A stretch of 64,000 nt of DNA from an uncultured Oribacterium sp. (GTDB taxonomy: Bacteria; Bacillota; Clostridia; Lachnospirales; Lachnospiraceae), in the NCBI GenBank assembly GCA_946413525.1, contig CAMKKZ010000008.1, forward strand, positions 62,001 through 126,000, in the 5' to 3' direction. The notes beneath the pieces were generated by a model. It was not told the origin of the DNA. It searched no databases and worked only from the letters and a program-made list of their open reading frames with translations. Position numbers and translations under genes: made by a program. This document shows, in pieces, positions 17,159 to 26,243 of the stretch. Within the stretch, counting starts at the first letter, position 1. Every line of letters begins with the position of its first letter.

Positions 17159-17266
17159 TAAGCTTTACCTCCCTATACTTTGATAAGCTCAAAATAAGTT
17201 TCTTAAATAAGATTCCCAATACGTTGTCTGGCAGAAGTCAAGGTCTGATTGACAGAGCGGTCTGGC

Positions 17267-17848
17267 TTACAGGGAAAAATCCCCGGTTTCACTCCCGTTC
17301 ACTACATAATAGACATGATTCTCTTCCGGCTTGAAATAAATATCAAGCTTCTTTATCTCATCATGTCCGGCCGTTTTCTTGTCAGCCCAATCCTGTTTTG
17401 CCATTTTGACAATGTCTTCCTCTTTCACCGCTTTGTCATCATACTGGATTTCAAAGCAAAGGGCAATGGACCCTGCCGGCTTCTCAGTTTTCTTATTGTC
17501 TGTTTTCATATCATTAGCCTTTTTCTTTTCCTTTGCTTCCACATTCGTTGCCGCTTCCACCTTTGTCTCCGCATCTTCTGTCACTTCGGATTTTGAAGCT
17601 ACCGTCTTCACCGCTTCCACCTTTTCATTCTTTGACTTAATGCCGCAGGCGTTGAGTCCCATTTGTGTCGCGCCAAGCGGCTCAAATGAAGAATGAAAAG
17701 CTTGCTTTTCATTCTTAGTTTCCAACTCTGTAGCCGCAGTTTCGGGAACAGATGTATTCACAGCATCAATATCCCTTACTTTTGTTTCAGGAGAATTTAC
17801 AGCCGCTACGGCAACTTTAGTCTTCTTATTCCTCTTTGATAATGCCAT
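17267..17848 (-). CDS. DUF6465-like protein carrying an in-frame repeat insertion
   Basis: The C-terminal half (IALCFEIQYDDKAVKEEDIV, KKLDIYFKPEENHVYYVVNGSETGDFSL) has the look of the small DUF6465 proteins of Lachnospiraceae, usually preceded by a Lys/Ala-rich tail as here. The function is unknown. Residues of about 47-77, KNEKQAFHSSFEPLGATQ and on to CGIKSKNE, are encoded by a family C palindromic repeat identical in type to intergenic copies at 18.1, 33.4, 36.6 and 45.0 kb. The 12-bp sequence CTTTTCATTCTT flanks it at 17621-17632 and 17705-17716, exactly 84 bp apart, so the frame is kept. The total length is 193 residues; GGAGG precedes the ATG. Confidence 0.75.
   Translation of the reverse strand: MALSKRNKKTKVAVAAVNSPETKVRDIDAVNTSVPETAATELETKNEKQAFHSSFEPLGATQMGLNACGIKSKNEKVEAVKTVASKSEVTEDAETKVEAATNVEAKEKKKANDMKTDNKKTEKPAGSIALCFEIQYDDKAVKEEDIVKMAKQDWADKKTAGHDEIKKLDIYFKPEENHVYYVVNGSETGDFSL
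17621..17718 (-). repeat. Family C palindromic repeat inside a coding region
   Basis: The element contains the core GACTTAATGCCGCAGGCGTT, then CCCATTTGTG and the hairpin GAATGAAAAGC/GCTTTTCATTC, as in the intergenic copies. Here it adds 28 codons without a stop. The flanking 12-bp direct repeat could be a target duplication or part of the element's own palindrome. Confidence 0.8.
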
Positions 17849-18102
17849 ACTCAGTCAGGCCTCCTTTTCAAAATTTCGGAGGGGATTTTAGCACGATTAT
17901 ATTGTTAATGCAATAAAATTGGCAATTTTCAGCATTTTTGCATGACTACCATGGCATTACCATATTCCTTTCCACAGTTTTGTTCGCAAAGTTTCCTGAA
18001 CAGTCCTGATCTTATGTAACATCTTACAAGAACTTATCACCTTTTCCCTTTATCAAATATTCACTCCGCCAGTCTCTTTCCCGGCGAAGCATATTCACAC
18101 CC

Positions 18103-18250
18103 TGACTTGATGCCACGGGCATTGACATCCCATTTGTGAGGCGGCAGCGGCATAAATGAAGAATGAAAGGTTCTTTCATGATTTTTTGTGAGGCGGGGCT
18201 CCATGACTGGAAGTATGAAAAGCAAGCTTTTCATACTTCTTTTGTGCCGC
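18103..18250. repeat. Family C repeat, compound copy
   Basis: It starts CCTGACTTGATGCCACGGGC and includes two hairpins, the last being GAAGTATGAAAAGC/GCTTTTCATACTTC. It lies 10 bp before a gene fragment (18261-18416) and seems to have truncated that gene. The rest of the 685-bp gap 17849-18534 holds AT-rich DNA and no gene. Confidence 0.75.
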
Positions 18251-18260
18251 TGAAGCGACT

Positions 18261-18416
18261 TTTTACCAGACGGGATATTTAACGATATTGGACTACGATG
18301 AAAAATATAGAAGTTACCGGCTGGATTATCCCAATGATGAGGTAAAATACGGCTTCATGGAAAGCCTGGCTCCCCTTTCAGCAAAAAGAACTATAGATGA
18401 ATGGGATGTGGAATAA
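18261..18416 (+). pseudogene. 3' fragment of an AAA-ATPase-like/PD-(D/E)XK (DUF1703-type) gene
   Basis: The plus-strand frame from 18261 reads FYQTGYLTILDYDEKYRSY, then LDYPNDEVKYGFMESLAPLS and ends at a TAA at 18414-18416. This FQTGYLTI...PNxEVKYGF pattern is typical of the AAA-ATPase-like proteins with a PD-(D/E)XK nuclease tail that are common in gut bacteria. Only about 51 codons remain, without start codon or ATPase motifs, and a family C repeat abuts the 5' side. It is a remnant, not a functional gene. Confidence 0.6.
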
Positions 18417-18534
18417 TATCCAGGAGGGCGCTGTACAACGCCTTTATTAAAGTGGTTTTGGCACATCGTCTCCCTTGCCCTGAAGGGCGAAGGAGACTGC
18501 ATATGGTTCCTGAGAATACCCTCTCTTTCAATGC

Positions 18535-19407
18535 CTACCGGCTTTTCAGTACGGAAAGAACCGTAAGCATGGCAGGATCCACCTCTTCGCCATAATCGTT
18601 CAGCTTTCCCAAAGGGACGGATTTGTTCCGGCCATGGTAATCACTCCCTCCGCTGACCAGAAGCCGATTCCTTTTTGACGCGGCAAGAAGGGAGGTGACC
18701 TGCTGTCTTGTATATTTTGAATAGAAGCACTCCAGCCCCATAAGGCCTGCGGAAAGGAGCAGATCAAGCTGTTTTTCAAAATCCTGCTCCGACACTTCTT
18801 TTTCATTCGTGCCGCCATAAGGATGCGCCCAGACCGGAACCCCGCCGGCCCTGAGCACTGCCCGGATCACCTCTTCCCCGTCCAGGCGGCTTTCTTCCGT
18901 CCTGCAGGGATTGATGTACTTACTGATTGCCTCATCCCTCTCCTTTGCCAGACCCATGGACACAAGCAGGTTTCCCAAATGTGGCTTTCCCACGCTGCCG
19001 GAGGCAAGAAGCTCCCGGACCTTCTCCTCCGGCAGAACAATTCCAAACTGCTCTTCCATGAAGTCCAGACGTTTCCTGATCTTGTTCCTGCGCTTTTCCC
19101 TGCCCTTTTCCAGGATGGACTGGAAAGCTTCGGACGACTTGTCGTAATCAAACGCGAGGATATGGCATTTCCCAGCCCTTGTAATGCAGGAAAACTCAAT
19201 TCCGGGGATGAACCGCATTTCAGCGTACTCCATGCTGTCGGAATGCGAAAGTATTTCCTCCATTTCAACAGCGCCCTCAATCGTGTCATGGTCTGTAATG
19301 GAAAAAATCCTGATTCCCGAAAGCCTAAGCACTTCCAAAAGCTCCTTCGTAGCATCCGTGCCATCCGATGCAGCAGAATGGATATGAAGATCAATGAGTC
19401 CTGCCAT
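18535..19407 (-). CDS. PHP-domain phosphoesterase (YciV/RNase AM-like)
   Basis: The polymerase and histidinol phosphatase (PHP) fold is clear: DLHIHSAASDGTDATKELL, then FSITDHDTIEGAVEM, PGIEFSCI, VPVWAHPYGG and SGGSDYHGRNKS, which together supply the metal-binding His and Asp residues. Relatives act on nucleoside 3',5'-bisphosphates or on RNA 5' ends; the substrate here is not deduced. The length of 290 residues is typical. The Shine-Dalgarno GAGGAGG is at the border of a family A repeat directly upstream. Confidence 0.85.
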   Translation of the reverse strand: MAGLIDLHIHSAASDGTDATKELLEVLRLSGIRIFSITDHDTIEGAVEMEEILSHSDSMEYAEMRFIPGIEFSCITRAGKCHILAFDYDKSSEAFQSILEKGREKRRNKIRKRLDFMEEQFGIVLPEEKVRELLASGSVGKPHLGNLLVSMGLAKERDEAISKYINPCRTEESRLDGEEVIRAVLRAGGVPVWAHPYGGTNEKEVSEQDFEKQLDLLLSAGLMGLECFYSKYTRQQVTSLLAASKRNRLLVSGGSDYHGRNKSVPLGKLNDYGEEVDPAMLTVLSVLKSR

Positions 19408-19414
19408 GCCTTGC

Positions 19415-19495
19415 CTCCTCTACTAAAGTGGTTTTCCGATTGATTTATTTGCCGACTAAGAACTGCGATATCGCAAGCTATATGGCTCCTTCCAT
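19415..19495 (-). repeat. Family A repeat, one copy, abutting the PHP gene start
   Basis: In minus-strand sense it reads from a GCGATATCGC palindrome through TTAGTCGGC to AACCACTTTAGTAGAGGAGG, where the last bases are the Shine-Dalgarno of the PHP gene. This copy has lost part of the main hairpin. Confidence 0.65.
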
Positions 19496-19507
19496 AAATT
19501 ATTCGTT

Positions 19508-21028
19508 TCAAATAAAGAGGCTTGCGAAGGGATAGGTGAAAAAACATAGCAAGAGCACGGCCAGGACGGCCAGATACGCTCCCCAGATGAACATGGATCG
19601 GGCATTGGTCCAGCCGGATCCGATGGCAACGGTATTGACGGTGCTCTGCCCTGCGGGCGTCATATTGGAAATGGACGCGGCAAAGCCAATCATGCACAGC
19701 ACGGCTCCCATATGGACTACGCCCTCCGGAAGCGCGGACATTACGGAAAGGGCAACGGAGCTGACCACTGTAGTGGTAACGATGTTCGAGGAAAAATTGG
19801 TTTCCGCTACAGCCCAGACCATAAAGAACGCCACCAGTCCGGACGCGCCGAGGCCGGCCGTCATGGGGGACAGAGTGCTGCTGAGCCAATCGCTGATTCC
19901 AATGTCCGGGTTCGTCAGACAACTGCCAAGCCAGGTGGCGGTCCCGGTCATCAGGATGCTCCCCCAGAGGATGCCTTTGCTTACGGTTTCCTTGAAATCA
20001 AGGATGGGGCTTCCGTCATGCCTTGCGATATACAGGATAATACAGGAAAGGAGGGGCGGCATGGCGGTGGAAAGGCCATTTATTGCAGAATAAAGATCCG
20101 ACAGTATGCCTCTTAACAGGCTGGGAGCAACCCACAGGAACACGGCAAGGCCCATGGAAAAGAGGATGATTTTTTCTTTCCGGTCCGCGGCGGGAACCGT
20201 CCCCTTTAAGTGCATGACCTTGTCCGGATCCAGATCCTGGATGTCATTCGGACGGTACAGGAAGCGAAAGCCCAAAATCAGCAGCGTGATGAGGATGACT
20301 CCGGAAGGGATGCCCATGGCCATATACTGGAACTGGTTAATGTCTATGCCCGTGGCCGCCTTGTAATAACCAATGGCCATCGTAGGCCAGACATGGCCGA
20401 TGGCCGTCATGCCGGAGGAAAGGCTGATGCAAAAGGCCGTGCCCATCATCAGCATATTTCCTGTTTTGCCGCCTTTTTTCAGTTCAAGCACCTCGTATAT
20501 ATCTTCAAGGAAAGGCATGAAGGCCACAAAAAGAACGGAAGGGGATACGAAGAGGCCCATGAATGTGACGGCCGCCAGCAGAAAGGAGACGAAGCTCCAG
20601 GGACCGCGCCTTGCGAAACGGTTGGTAATGAACAAAACCGTGCAGCGGCGCACAAAGTTCGTTTTGGAGAGCGGGTATACCAGCATGAAGGTGAAAAGCA
20701 GAAAGGCCACCGTGGTATTACCAAAAGCCCCCGCAAAGGTCTTTCCGAAGCCGATGGAGGGCATGAAGCCAATGGCGGCGAGCGTGAGAAGGCAGGGCCA
20801 GTCTATGGATATGCCGATCCACATGGCAAGGGAACCAAGAAAGATGCCAAGAACGGTCAAAGCCTCCGTGGAAAGGCCTCCCACGGGCGGCAGGAAGCGC
20901 GGTACAAGCATGCAAAGGATCGCCATGACCAAACATACGCTCTCTTTTCCTCCCCTCCCGGCCGAAGTCGAACCGCCCCCCGGCTTTCCAACCCCGGAAT
21001 TTGCATTCATCACATTTCCACCCATCAT
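19508..21028 (-). CDS. SLC13/DASS-type anion permease
   Basis: A 506-residue membrane protein with about 11-13 hydrophobic segments and a poorly conserved, Gly/Ser-rich N-terminus (MMGGNVMNANSGVGKPGGG). The layout, with GTAFCISLSSGMTAIGHVWP in the first half and the C-terminal FAASISNMTPAGQSTVNTVA motif, resembles the divalent anion:Na+ symporter/ArsB-NhaD superfamily. The likely substrates are dicarboxylates, tricarboxylates or related sugar acids. It lies between a PHP gene and a pectinesterase; a link to pectin-derived acids is possible but is inference. GAGG precedes the start, beside two family A copies. Confidence 0.8.
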   Translation of the reverse strand: MMGGNVMNANSGVGKPGGGSTSAGRGGKESVCLVMAILCMLVPRFLPPVGGLSTEALTVLGIFLGSLAMWIGISIDWPCLLTLAAIGFMPSIGFGKTFAGAFGNTTVAFLLFTFMLVYPLSKTNFVRRCTVLFITNRFARRGPWSFVSFLLAAVTFMGLFVSPSVLFVAFMPFLEDIYEVLELKKGGKTGNMLMMGTAFCISLSSGMTAIGHVWPTMAIGYYKAATGIDINQFQYMAMGIPSGVILITLLILGFRFLYRPNDIQDLDPDKVMHLKGTVPAADRKEKIILFSMGLAVFLWVAPSLLRGILSDLYSAINGLSTAMPPLLSCIILYIARHDGSPILDFKETVSKGILWGSILMTGTATWLGSCLTNPDIGISDWLSSTLSPMTAGLGASGLVAFFMVWAVAETNFSSNIVTTTVVSSVALSVMSALPEGVVHMGAVLCMIGFAASISNMTPAGQSTVNTVAIGSGWTNARSMFIWGAYLAVLAVLLLCFFTYPFASLFI

Positions 21029-21035
21029 ATCCTCA

Positions 21036-21180
21036 AACTCCTCTATTAAAGTGGTTTTTGGGCCATTTTAATTGCCGACTAACAGATGCGGTATCGCTCG
21101 CTAAATGGCTCCTCTATTAAAGTGGTTTTTGAGCCATTTTAATTGCCGACAGACAGAAACGATATCGCGTTCCGTACGGC
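21036..21180 (-). repeat. Family A repeat, two tandem copies (period 71 bp)
   Basis: The unit CTCTATTAAAGTGGTTTTTG occurs at 21041 and again at 21112, each followed by GCCATTTTAATTGCCGAC and a GGTATCGC/GATATCGC core. In mRNA sense of the downstream permease gene each copy gives a small GCG/CGC hairpin and a larger TTAAAATGG/CCACTTTAA hairpin just before GAGGAG. Confidence 0.85.
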
Positions 21181-21220
21181 CCTTCATAAAACATTTTGAA
21201 TAGTTTCTGAACAAATTGAA

Positions 21221-22162
21221 TCAGAAGCCGATAACCTGCTCCCGGCTGAATGCCAGGGCCTCTTCCGGACTCAGCCTGTGTATCCAGGCCGGCCTTCCCG
21301 ACATGTCCGCGCCAGGCCCATTATTTTCAAATTCCGCGAAAAAGCATTTCTTTTCCGCTTCCTCCCGATCCCAGTTATGCCAGCCCGCCGCATGGCACTG
21401 TGCCCCTATATAGGATCTCATTATAACGGCCTTGCCATAATCCCGCCAGGGCCTTCCAAGGTATACGCTGCCCTCCGCGCAGGATGTGTTCGAAAGGAAG
21501 CTGCATTGGTCAAATACAAAACCGTATTCCTGCCCCTCCGGAGTGGATGGCGCGGCCGCATAGCCCGTCCCTGCGGAAGCATGCTGCTTCTGCACGATTT
21601 TGCAATACTGGAAATAGGCAGCAGCCCCTCCAAAGATAAAATCTATGTCGCCCTCGATCCGGCAATCCCGGAAAAACATACGCATCCGGCGCCGGGGCTC
21701 TTTCTCCGTGGGACCCGTAAAGCCGTTCGGGAGCCTTTCCTTATCGGGCAATGGTCCCAGGAACAGCGTATCCATACAGCCCGTAATGTCCATGTTTTCA
21801 AAGCTCAGCCTGTCCCCATAGGCGTACAATGCAACGGCCTGTCCAATCGAATCCCCGCTGCCGGCCTCGTTCCGCACTGTCAGATTGGCGACGTCCACAT
21901 TATCCGCGTCTACCAGCATGGTATAAGTGCGGAAGGTGCCGCGCTTCCCGATATCAGGCATCGGCATCATGGCATAGAGCGCTCCGCTCAGGACTGTCCG
22001 TTGCCGATCCTCCCCAATGATTCGGAGGCCTGGTATTCTCACTTCCACCTGTTCCGAATAAATCCCGTTCCTGATAAATATTGTTTCCCCGCCTACGGCA
22101 TGGGCAAGGGCTTCCGAAACAGTGGGAAAATCACCGTTTCCGTCTTTTGATACTACAAGCAT
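21221..22162 (-). CDS. Pectinesterase, cytosolic type
   Basis: Carbohydrate esterase family 8, which removes methyl esters from galacturonan. The right-handed beta-helix motifs are seen in order: GNGDFPTVSEAL, SIGQAVALY, MDTLFLGPLP, GDIDFIFGGAAAYF (catalytic aspartate) and YLGRPWRDYGKAV. No signal peptide is present (it starts MLVVSKDGNG), so it should act on imported oligogalacturonides inside the cell. The 313-residue length fits bacterial intracellular forms. The Shine-Dalgarno AGGGGAG lies at the edge of a family A repeat. The neighbouring permease could supply its substrate, which is inference. Confidence 0.92.
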   Translation of the reverse strand: MLVVSKDGNGDFPTVSEALAHAVGGETIFIRNGIYSEQVEVRIPGLRIIGEDRQRTVLSGALYAMMPMPDIGKRGTFRTYTMLVDADNVDVANLTVRNEAGSGDSIGQAVALYAYGDRLSFENMDITGCMDTLFLGPLPDKERLPNGFTGPTEKEPRRRMRMFFRDCRIEGDIDFIFGGAAAYFQYCKIVQKQHASAGTGYAAAPSTPEGQEYGFVFDQCSFLSNTSCAEGSVYLGRPWRDYGKAVIMRSYIGAQCHAAGWHNWDREEAEKKCFFAEFENNGPGADMSGRPAWIHRLSPEEALAFSREQVIGF

Positions 22163-22170
22163 GCTTTTCT

Positions 22171-22380
22171 CCCCTATTAGAGTGGGTTTTTGCTACTCTA
22201 ATTTCATGGCAAACCGATGCGGCATCGCATCAGCCAAGCTCCTCTATCAGAGTGGGTTTTTGCCACTCTGAGTTCTTAACAAACCGATGCGGCATCGCAT
22301 CAGCCAGGCTTCTCTATCAGAGTGGGTTTTTGCCACTCTGAGTTCTTGACAAACCGATGCGGCATCGCATCAGCCAGGCT
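22171..22380 (-). repeat. Family A repeat, three tandem copies
   Basis: Three copies of about 72 bp, each with TATCAGAGTGGGTTTTTGCC and GATGCGGCATCGCATCAGCC. In minus-strand sense each forms GATGCG-ATGC-CGCATC and CAGAGTGG/CCACTCTG hairpins. The right-hand copy runs into the end of the flippase-methyltransferase gene and provides its last codons and stop. Confidence 0.9.
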
Positions 22381-25087
22381 CTTTCTCGCAAAGAAACAGG
22401 TAATTAACGTCATAATCCGCGGGACCCGTGACGGGAAGTATCTCTTCTCTCATTTCATCTCCATTGATCCGCCCGACCTTGAATCCGGCTTTTCGCAAAA
22501 GCTCCTCGCTGTCCCTGCCAAAAACCCGAAGATGATCCACCTGTCCGAACCGGCGTATCCGTTCCTCATCATCTGAATTATTTGAATTAACTGATTTACC
22601 GGAATCTGCAGAATTAGCTGAACTATCCGAATCTGACCCTGTAGGGCAAAACGAATCGTCCACAGTATCGTAGGATTCATCAATCGGGAAGGAACAAATG
22701 AGATGCCCGCCCGGCTTCAAAATCCGATGAAGCTCCTTCAATGCCCTTTTGTAGTCATGAACATGCTCCAGGACATGGTTACAGAATATCCAGTCATAGC
22801 TTCCTTCCTTTTCCCCGGTGTCCTCCATGTCCATCCTGAGGTCCGCAGGATTATTGAGATCAGCCGAATGAATGACTATTCCATTCCTTTTGAACCACTG
22901 CCGCATGCCATCCTCCAGGGCAAAGTAAAGGATGTCCCCTTTGATTTGAACCGCATGGGCCTCGCACCAGTCGGCAAGGATGCGGTGCCGGGGCAAAGCG
23001 CCGCACGCCGGGCAGATCACGTCCTGACGAATGCCGGAGTATCTGGATGAATTGTATATCTCCGGACGCTCAATGTAACCGCCATCCTTAAAGCCTTTAA
23101 GATGGATGCCACAGCATGGGCAGAGGAAGCGGCCTCGATGCCCGAAAAGCGCGTCCTTTGCCTTCCAAAACGCCATCCGGATCCCACGCCTGACCTTTCC
23201 TATTCTGACCCTGACCCACTCAGGAAAGATTTTTCTATAGAGCTTCTTTCCCATCCGCAGGAGATCCCGGAAAAAATCAAGAAACAAATCATCCGACAGC
23301 ATGAGCATGAAGCCTCCATACAATGCGCTGAAAATCAATGAAGAACATAGCATGACAAGGAAATCCGGCCACCCGCTAAAAAGGATCAGGACGCTGAGAG
23401 CCCCCGCCAGACAGGAAACCGCCACCTTCCCGATGCTTTGCGGGTCGAATACCCTTAGCCGCATAAAGCGTCCGGCGTACATCACGGTAAAAATTGCCAC
23501 CAGTGTTTCGGACAAACTCGTTGCGATCGCGGCGCCGACAACAGACAGCCCGGGAATAAGCAATGCGTTCATGATAATATTTCCGAGGGCGCCGAAAAGC
23601 TCTGAATAGAACAGGGCCTTCTCCTTCCCGGCCGGAACCAGGATCTGACCGCCCGCAATGTTACTGATGCCTATGGGGACAATGGCAAGAATAAGAATCC
23701 TCATCGGAATTGCCGCGCCAACGTAGTCCTCTCCGCAAAGCATCCTTAAGCAGGGCTTTGCAAAAAGAAAGAAATAGACCGCCAGCGGGATCATCACCGC
23801 CTGAACTACGCGCATAGAACGGCAGGCCAGATTCTGAAATCCCTCCGCATCCCCTCTTTTCCATAATGCGGAAGCCTTCGGCAAGGCCGCCGCCCAAAGG
23901 GAGCCGGTAATGAGGGGGAGGAACTGCTTGACCTTGGCCGCTGAGGCATAGATGCCAACCGCCTCATTGTCCTTAAAGAAACCCAGCATGACAATATCGG
24001 AATGGCTGTATACCGTGACGGCGCAGGACATCAGAAAAAACAAAGTCAGGGAAGGAATGTGTTTCCATGCCGTTCTCATTACCTTCCTTTCAGCCAGGAT
24101 CCTGAAAATGTTCGGAAATACTCTCAGTTTCCATTTTACATCAGCAATGGCAAACTCCGCAAGAGCAACTATCATGGCCATGCCGGCAGAAATCCATGCG
24201 TATGTATAAATATCCGTTTCCTTACGGACAAGAAAAAACAGTGCGGCAAGGCCCAGCGCGCGGCTTGCGGCTATGAGCTTTGCCAACACTGAATAATCTC
24301 CCTTCCCCTTGTACAGCCACTCGCATTCCGGTATGGCAGAAAGGATGTTCAGACCATAGACCAGGAGCAAGGCTCGGTCAAGGTCCGGGGCATAAAAAAG
24401 AAATATGATATAAAGGGCAAAAGCCGCAATTCCGAAAATCCCCCGGAGCAGGAACAATTCCCCCACAAGACAGGGAAGGCCGCTGTTCGGTGCTTGTCGC
24501 CTTTCCCGTGCACAGAATTTCCCCGCAAGACGGGGAAGGCCGGGATGCCGGCCATCATCGGTCGCAGGACGCGTTCCGTCATCATGAAGCGATACGCCTT
24601 GAGGCTCCTTTAGCAAAGTAAATTTTGATTCATTGGAGTCTGAGGCACCTGCCACTGAGCGCATCCCGTAAATCGGCATTCCAAGGCCAGTCACAAGGGC
24701 AAAATAAGCTGAAATCGAGGCCGCGTACTGCACCCTCCCCAGCCCCTCCGGATGGAGGATCCTCGCAATATAGGCAAAGGAAATGGCCGGATAAACATAA
24801 CGTATAAGGGATATCAGAATACCCCAGACCGTATTCTTCCTGATCTCTGCTGTCAAAGCAAGCTTTGGAATCTTTGAACTCCGGTGCCCTGAATTCCGAC
24901 GCTGTGAACGAACCATGGCGGGAACATTCCCATCTGTCAGAGTGGGCTCAGAATGCTCAGAATGCTCAAAACTCCAATGTTGTGAACCTACTGACAAATA
25001 TTCGGACTCATCAGCCAGTGCCGGCCCCGAATATTCAGATTTCTGAGAGAGTAATGATTCTTCGCATGATCTAAAATCTCCCTCCAT
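22370..25087 (-). CDS. Polysaccharide flippase fused to a class I methyltransferase
   Basis: The product has 905 residues. Residues of about 85-600 form a Wzx-type flippase of the MOP superfamily, with many membrane segments beginning KNTVWGILISLIRYVYP. The last 260 residues carry two Cys-x-x-Cys pairs (FLCPCCGIHLKGF, VICPACGALPRHR) and a methyltransferase-11 domain (NHVLEHVHDYKRALKELHRI, LKPGGHLICSFP). Three low-complexity inserts interrupt the domains: an N-terminal SEY/SEHSEH tract, a GLPRLAGKF/GLPCLVGEL repeat inside the flippase, and a Ser/Asp/Asn run in the methyltransferase. The start at 25087 has GGAGG at 9 bases and overlaps the glycosyltransferase gene by 17 bp. It is likely to act in export of a surface polysaccharide. 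Confidence 0.8.
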   Translation of the reverse strand: MEGDFRSCEESLLSQKSEYSGPALADESEYLSVGSQHWSFEHSEHSEPTLTDGNVPAMVRSQRRNSGHRSSKIPKLALTAEIRKNTVWGILISLIRYVYPAISFAYIARILHPEGLGRVQYAASISAYFALVTGLGMPIYGMRSVAGASDSNESKFTLLKEPQGVSLHDDGTRPATDDGRHPGLPRLAGKFCARERRQAPNSGLPCLVGELFLLRGIFGIAAFALYIIFLFYAPDLDRALLLVYGLNILSAIPECEWLYKGKGDYSVLAKLIAASRALGLAALFFLVRKETDIYTYAWISAGMAMIVALAEFAIADVKWKLRVFPNIFRILAERKVMRTAWKHIPSLTLFFLMSCAVTVYSHSDIVMLGFFKDNEAVGIYASAAKVKQFLPLITGSLWAAALPKASALWKRGDAEGFQNLACRSMRVVQAVMIPLAVYFFLFAKPCLRMLCGEDYVGAAIPMRILILAIVPIGISNIAGGQILVPAGKEKALFYSELFGALGNIIMNALLIPGLSVVGAAIATSLSETLVAIFTVMYAGRFMRLRVFDPQSIGKVAVSCLAGALSVLILFSGWPDFLVMLCSSLIFSALYGGFMLMLSDDLFLDFFRDLLRMGKKLYRKIFPEWVRVRIGKVRRGIRMAFWKAKDALFGHRGRFLCPCCGIHLKGFKDGGYIERPEIYNSSRYSGIRQDVICPACGALPRHRILADWCEAHAVQIKGDILYFALEDGMRQWFKRNGIVIHSADLNNPADLRMDMEDTGEKEGSYDWIFCNHVLEHVHDYKRALKELHRILKPGGHLICSFPIDESYDTVDDSFCPTGSDSDSSANSADSGKSVNSNNSDDEERIRRFGQVDHLRVFGRDSEELLRKAGFKVGRINGDEMREEILPVTGPADYDVNYLFLCEKEPG

Positions 25088-26231
25088 TCAAAATTACCTC
25101 CGGAATATCATATTTCAAGAAAAGGTAAATGTCTCGAAACAGGGGCAGCCTGCGCGGGCAATAACGAAAAGCCCATCTGACAAAAATGTCCTTTGGATTC
25201 CAGGACCATGCAGTTGACTTGAGCCTTGCAAGGAGTTTCTTGCGCCAGTTTTGCAGGAAGACTTCTTCCGGTTCAACCCTCCCCGGGGAAACCTCGCTTA
25301 TTCCATCCTTCTCTAGCAAATTATCTATTTCCATTCTGCTTTCAGACGAGATGAAGCTTGAAGATCCAACCTCCCTTTTCCTGCCCTTCCTGAACAAGGC
25401 CATGAGCTCCGCGCAGTCCAGCATTTCCCCCCGCAGGCCTGATTCATCAAATTGTCTCAAAGCCTCTTCTCCGAAGATTTCCGGCGTATGATCCCTGATA
25501 TAATTTTTCAGTTCCTTAATTGCGGTCAGACGGTCTATTTTGGTTTTGAGCGTATGTGTCATCGTAATGCTGCCGACCCTTTGCCTTTTCAAATACAGGG
25601 CATTCGGGATAATTTCGATCAGTCCGGCTTTATCAAACAAACGGTACGTTGTGCAGATGTCCTCATAAACGCGGCCTTCCGGAAACCGTATTCCATCCCA
25701 CAAAGAGCATCGGTACAGCTTGTTCCATACGCAATGTTCAATCTTGTTTATTATCATAGCGTTTAATGCCTCTCCTGCAGAAAAAAGTCCGGCAGGATGG
25801 ACCTTCAAGCCAAATCTTCTTTTTTCCGTCATAGGGGCGTTGCCCCGGTAATTCTTATAGCCGCAGACCACTATATCGGCCCGGCTGCTCTCCATTGCCT
25901 CCACAAGCATCCGAATCATTCCCAATGAAAACGCGTCGTCCGGATCAAGGAACGCCACGCATTCGCCCGTCATAAGATCAAGACCTACGTTTCTGGCCCC
26001 GCTCAGGCCCCGGTTCTCCTGATGGATGACCCGGACGCGAGGGTCGGACAGATATTCGTCACATTTGCTGCCCGACCCATCTGTGGAACCATCATCAACA
26101 ATGATGATTTCCAGATTGGCATACTCCTGCCTGATAACGCTGTCCAACGCCTCCGTAAGATATGGAAGGACATTGTATACGGGAATGATAACCGTTATCA
26201 ATGGATTTCTGTTCATATGTCTTCCCACCAT
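25071..26231 (-). CDS. Glycosyltransferase family 2
   Basis: A GT-A glycosyltransferase of the cell-surface polysaccharide kind. Motifs are ITVIIPVYNVLPYLTEALDS, IIIVDDGSTDGSGSKCDEY, QENRGLSGARNVGLD and the metal site in AFLDPDDAF, with an acceptor-side region near EGRVYEDICTTYRLFD. It is 386 residues. A second start 5 codons later (MNRNPLITV, at 26216) is equally plausible. The 3' end overlaps the flippase-methyltransferase gene, so the two are co-transcribed and probably work in one pathway. Sugar and acceptor cannot be deduced. Confidence 0.9.
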   Translation of the reverse strand: MVGRHMNRNPLITVIIPVYNVLPYLTEALDSVIRQEYANLEIIIVDDGSTDGSGSKCDEYLSDPRVRVIHQENRGLSGARNVGLDLMTGECVAFLDPDDAFSLGMIRMLVEAMESSRADIVVCGYKNYRGNAPMTEKRRFGLKVHPAGLFSAGEALNAMIINKIEHCVWNKLYRCSLWDGIRFPEGRVYEDICTTYRLFDKAGLIEIIPNALYLKRQRVGSITMTHTLKTKIDRLTAIKELKNYIRDHTPEIFGEEALRQFDESGLRGEMLDCAELMALFRKGRKREVGSSSFISSESRMEIDNLLEKDGISEVSPGRVEPEEVFLQNWRKKLLARLKSTAWSWNPKDIFVRWAFRYCPRRLPLFRDIYLFLKYDIPEVILNGGRF

Positions 26232-26243
26232 CGCCTCTTCTCA

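Noticed and set aside
20210..21049. 279-codon open frame on the plus strand
   Set aside because: It is antisense to the permease gene and very rich in His, Lys and Glu from hydrophobic codons read backwards.
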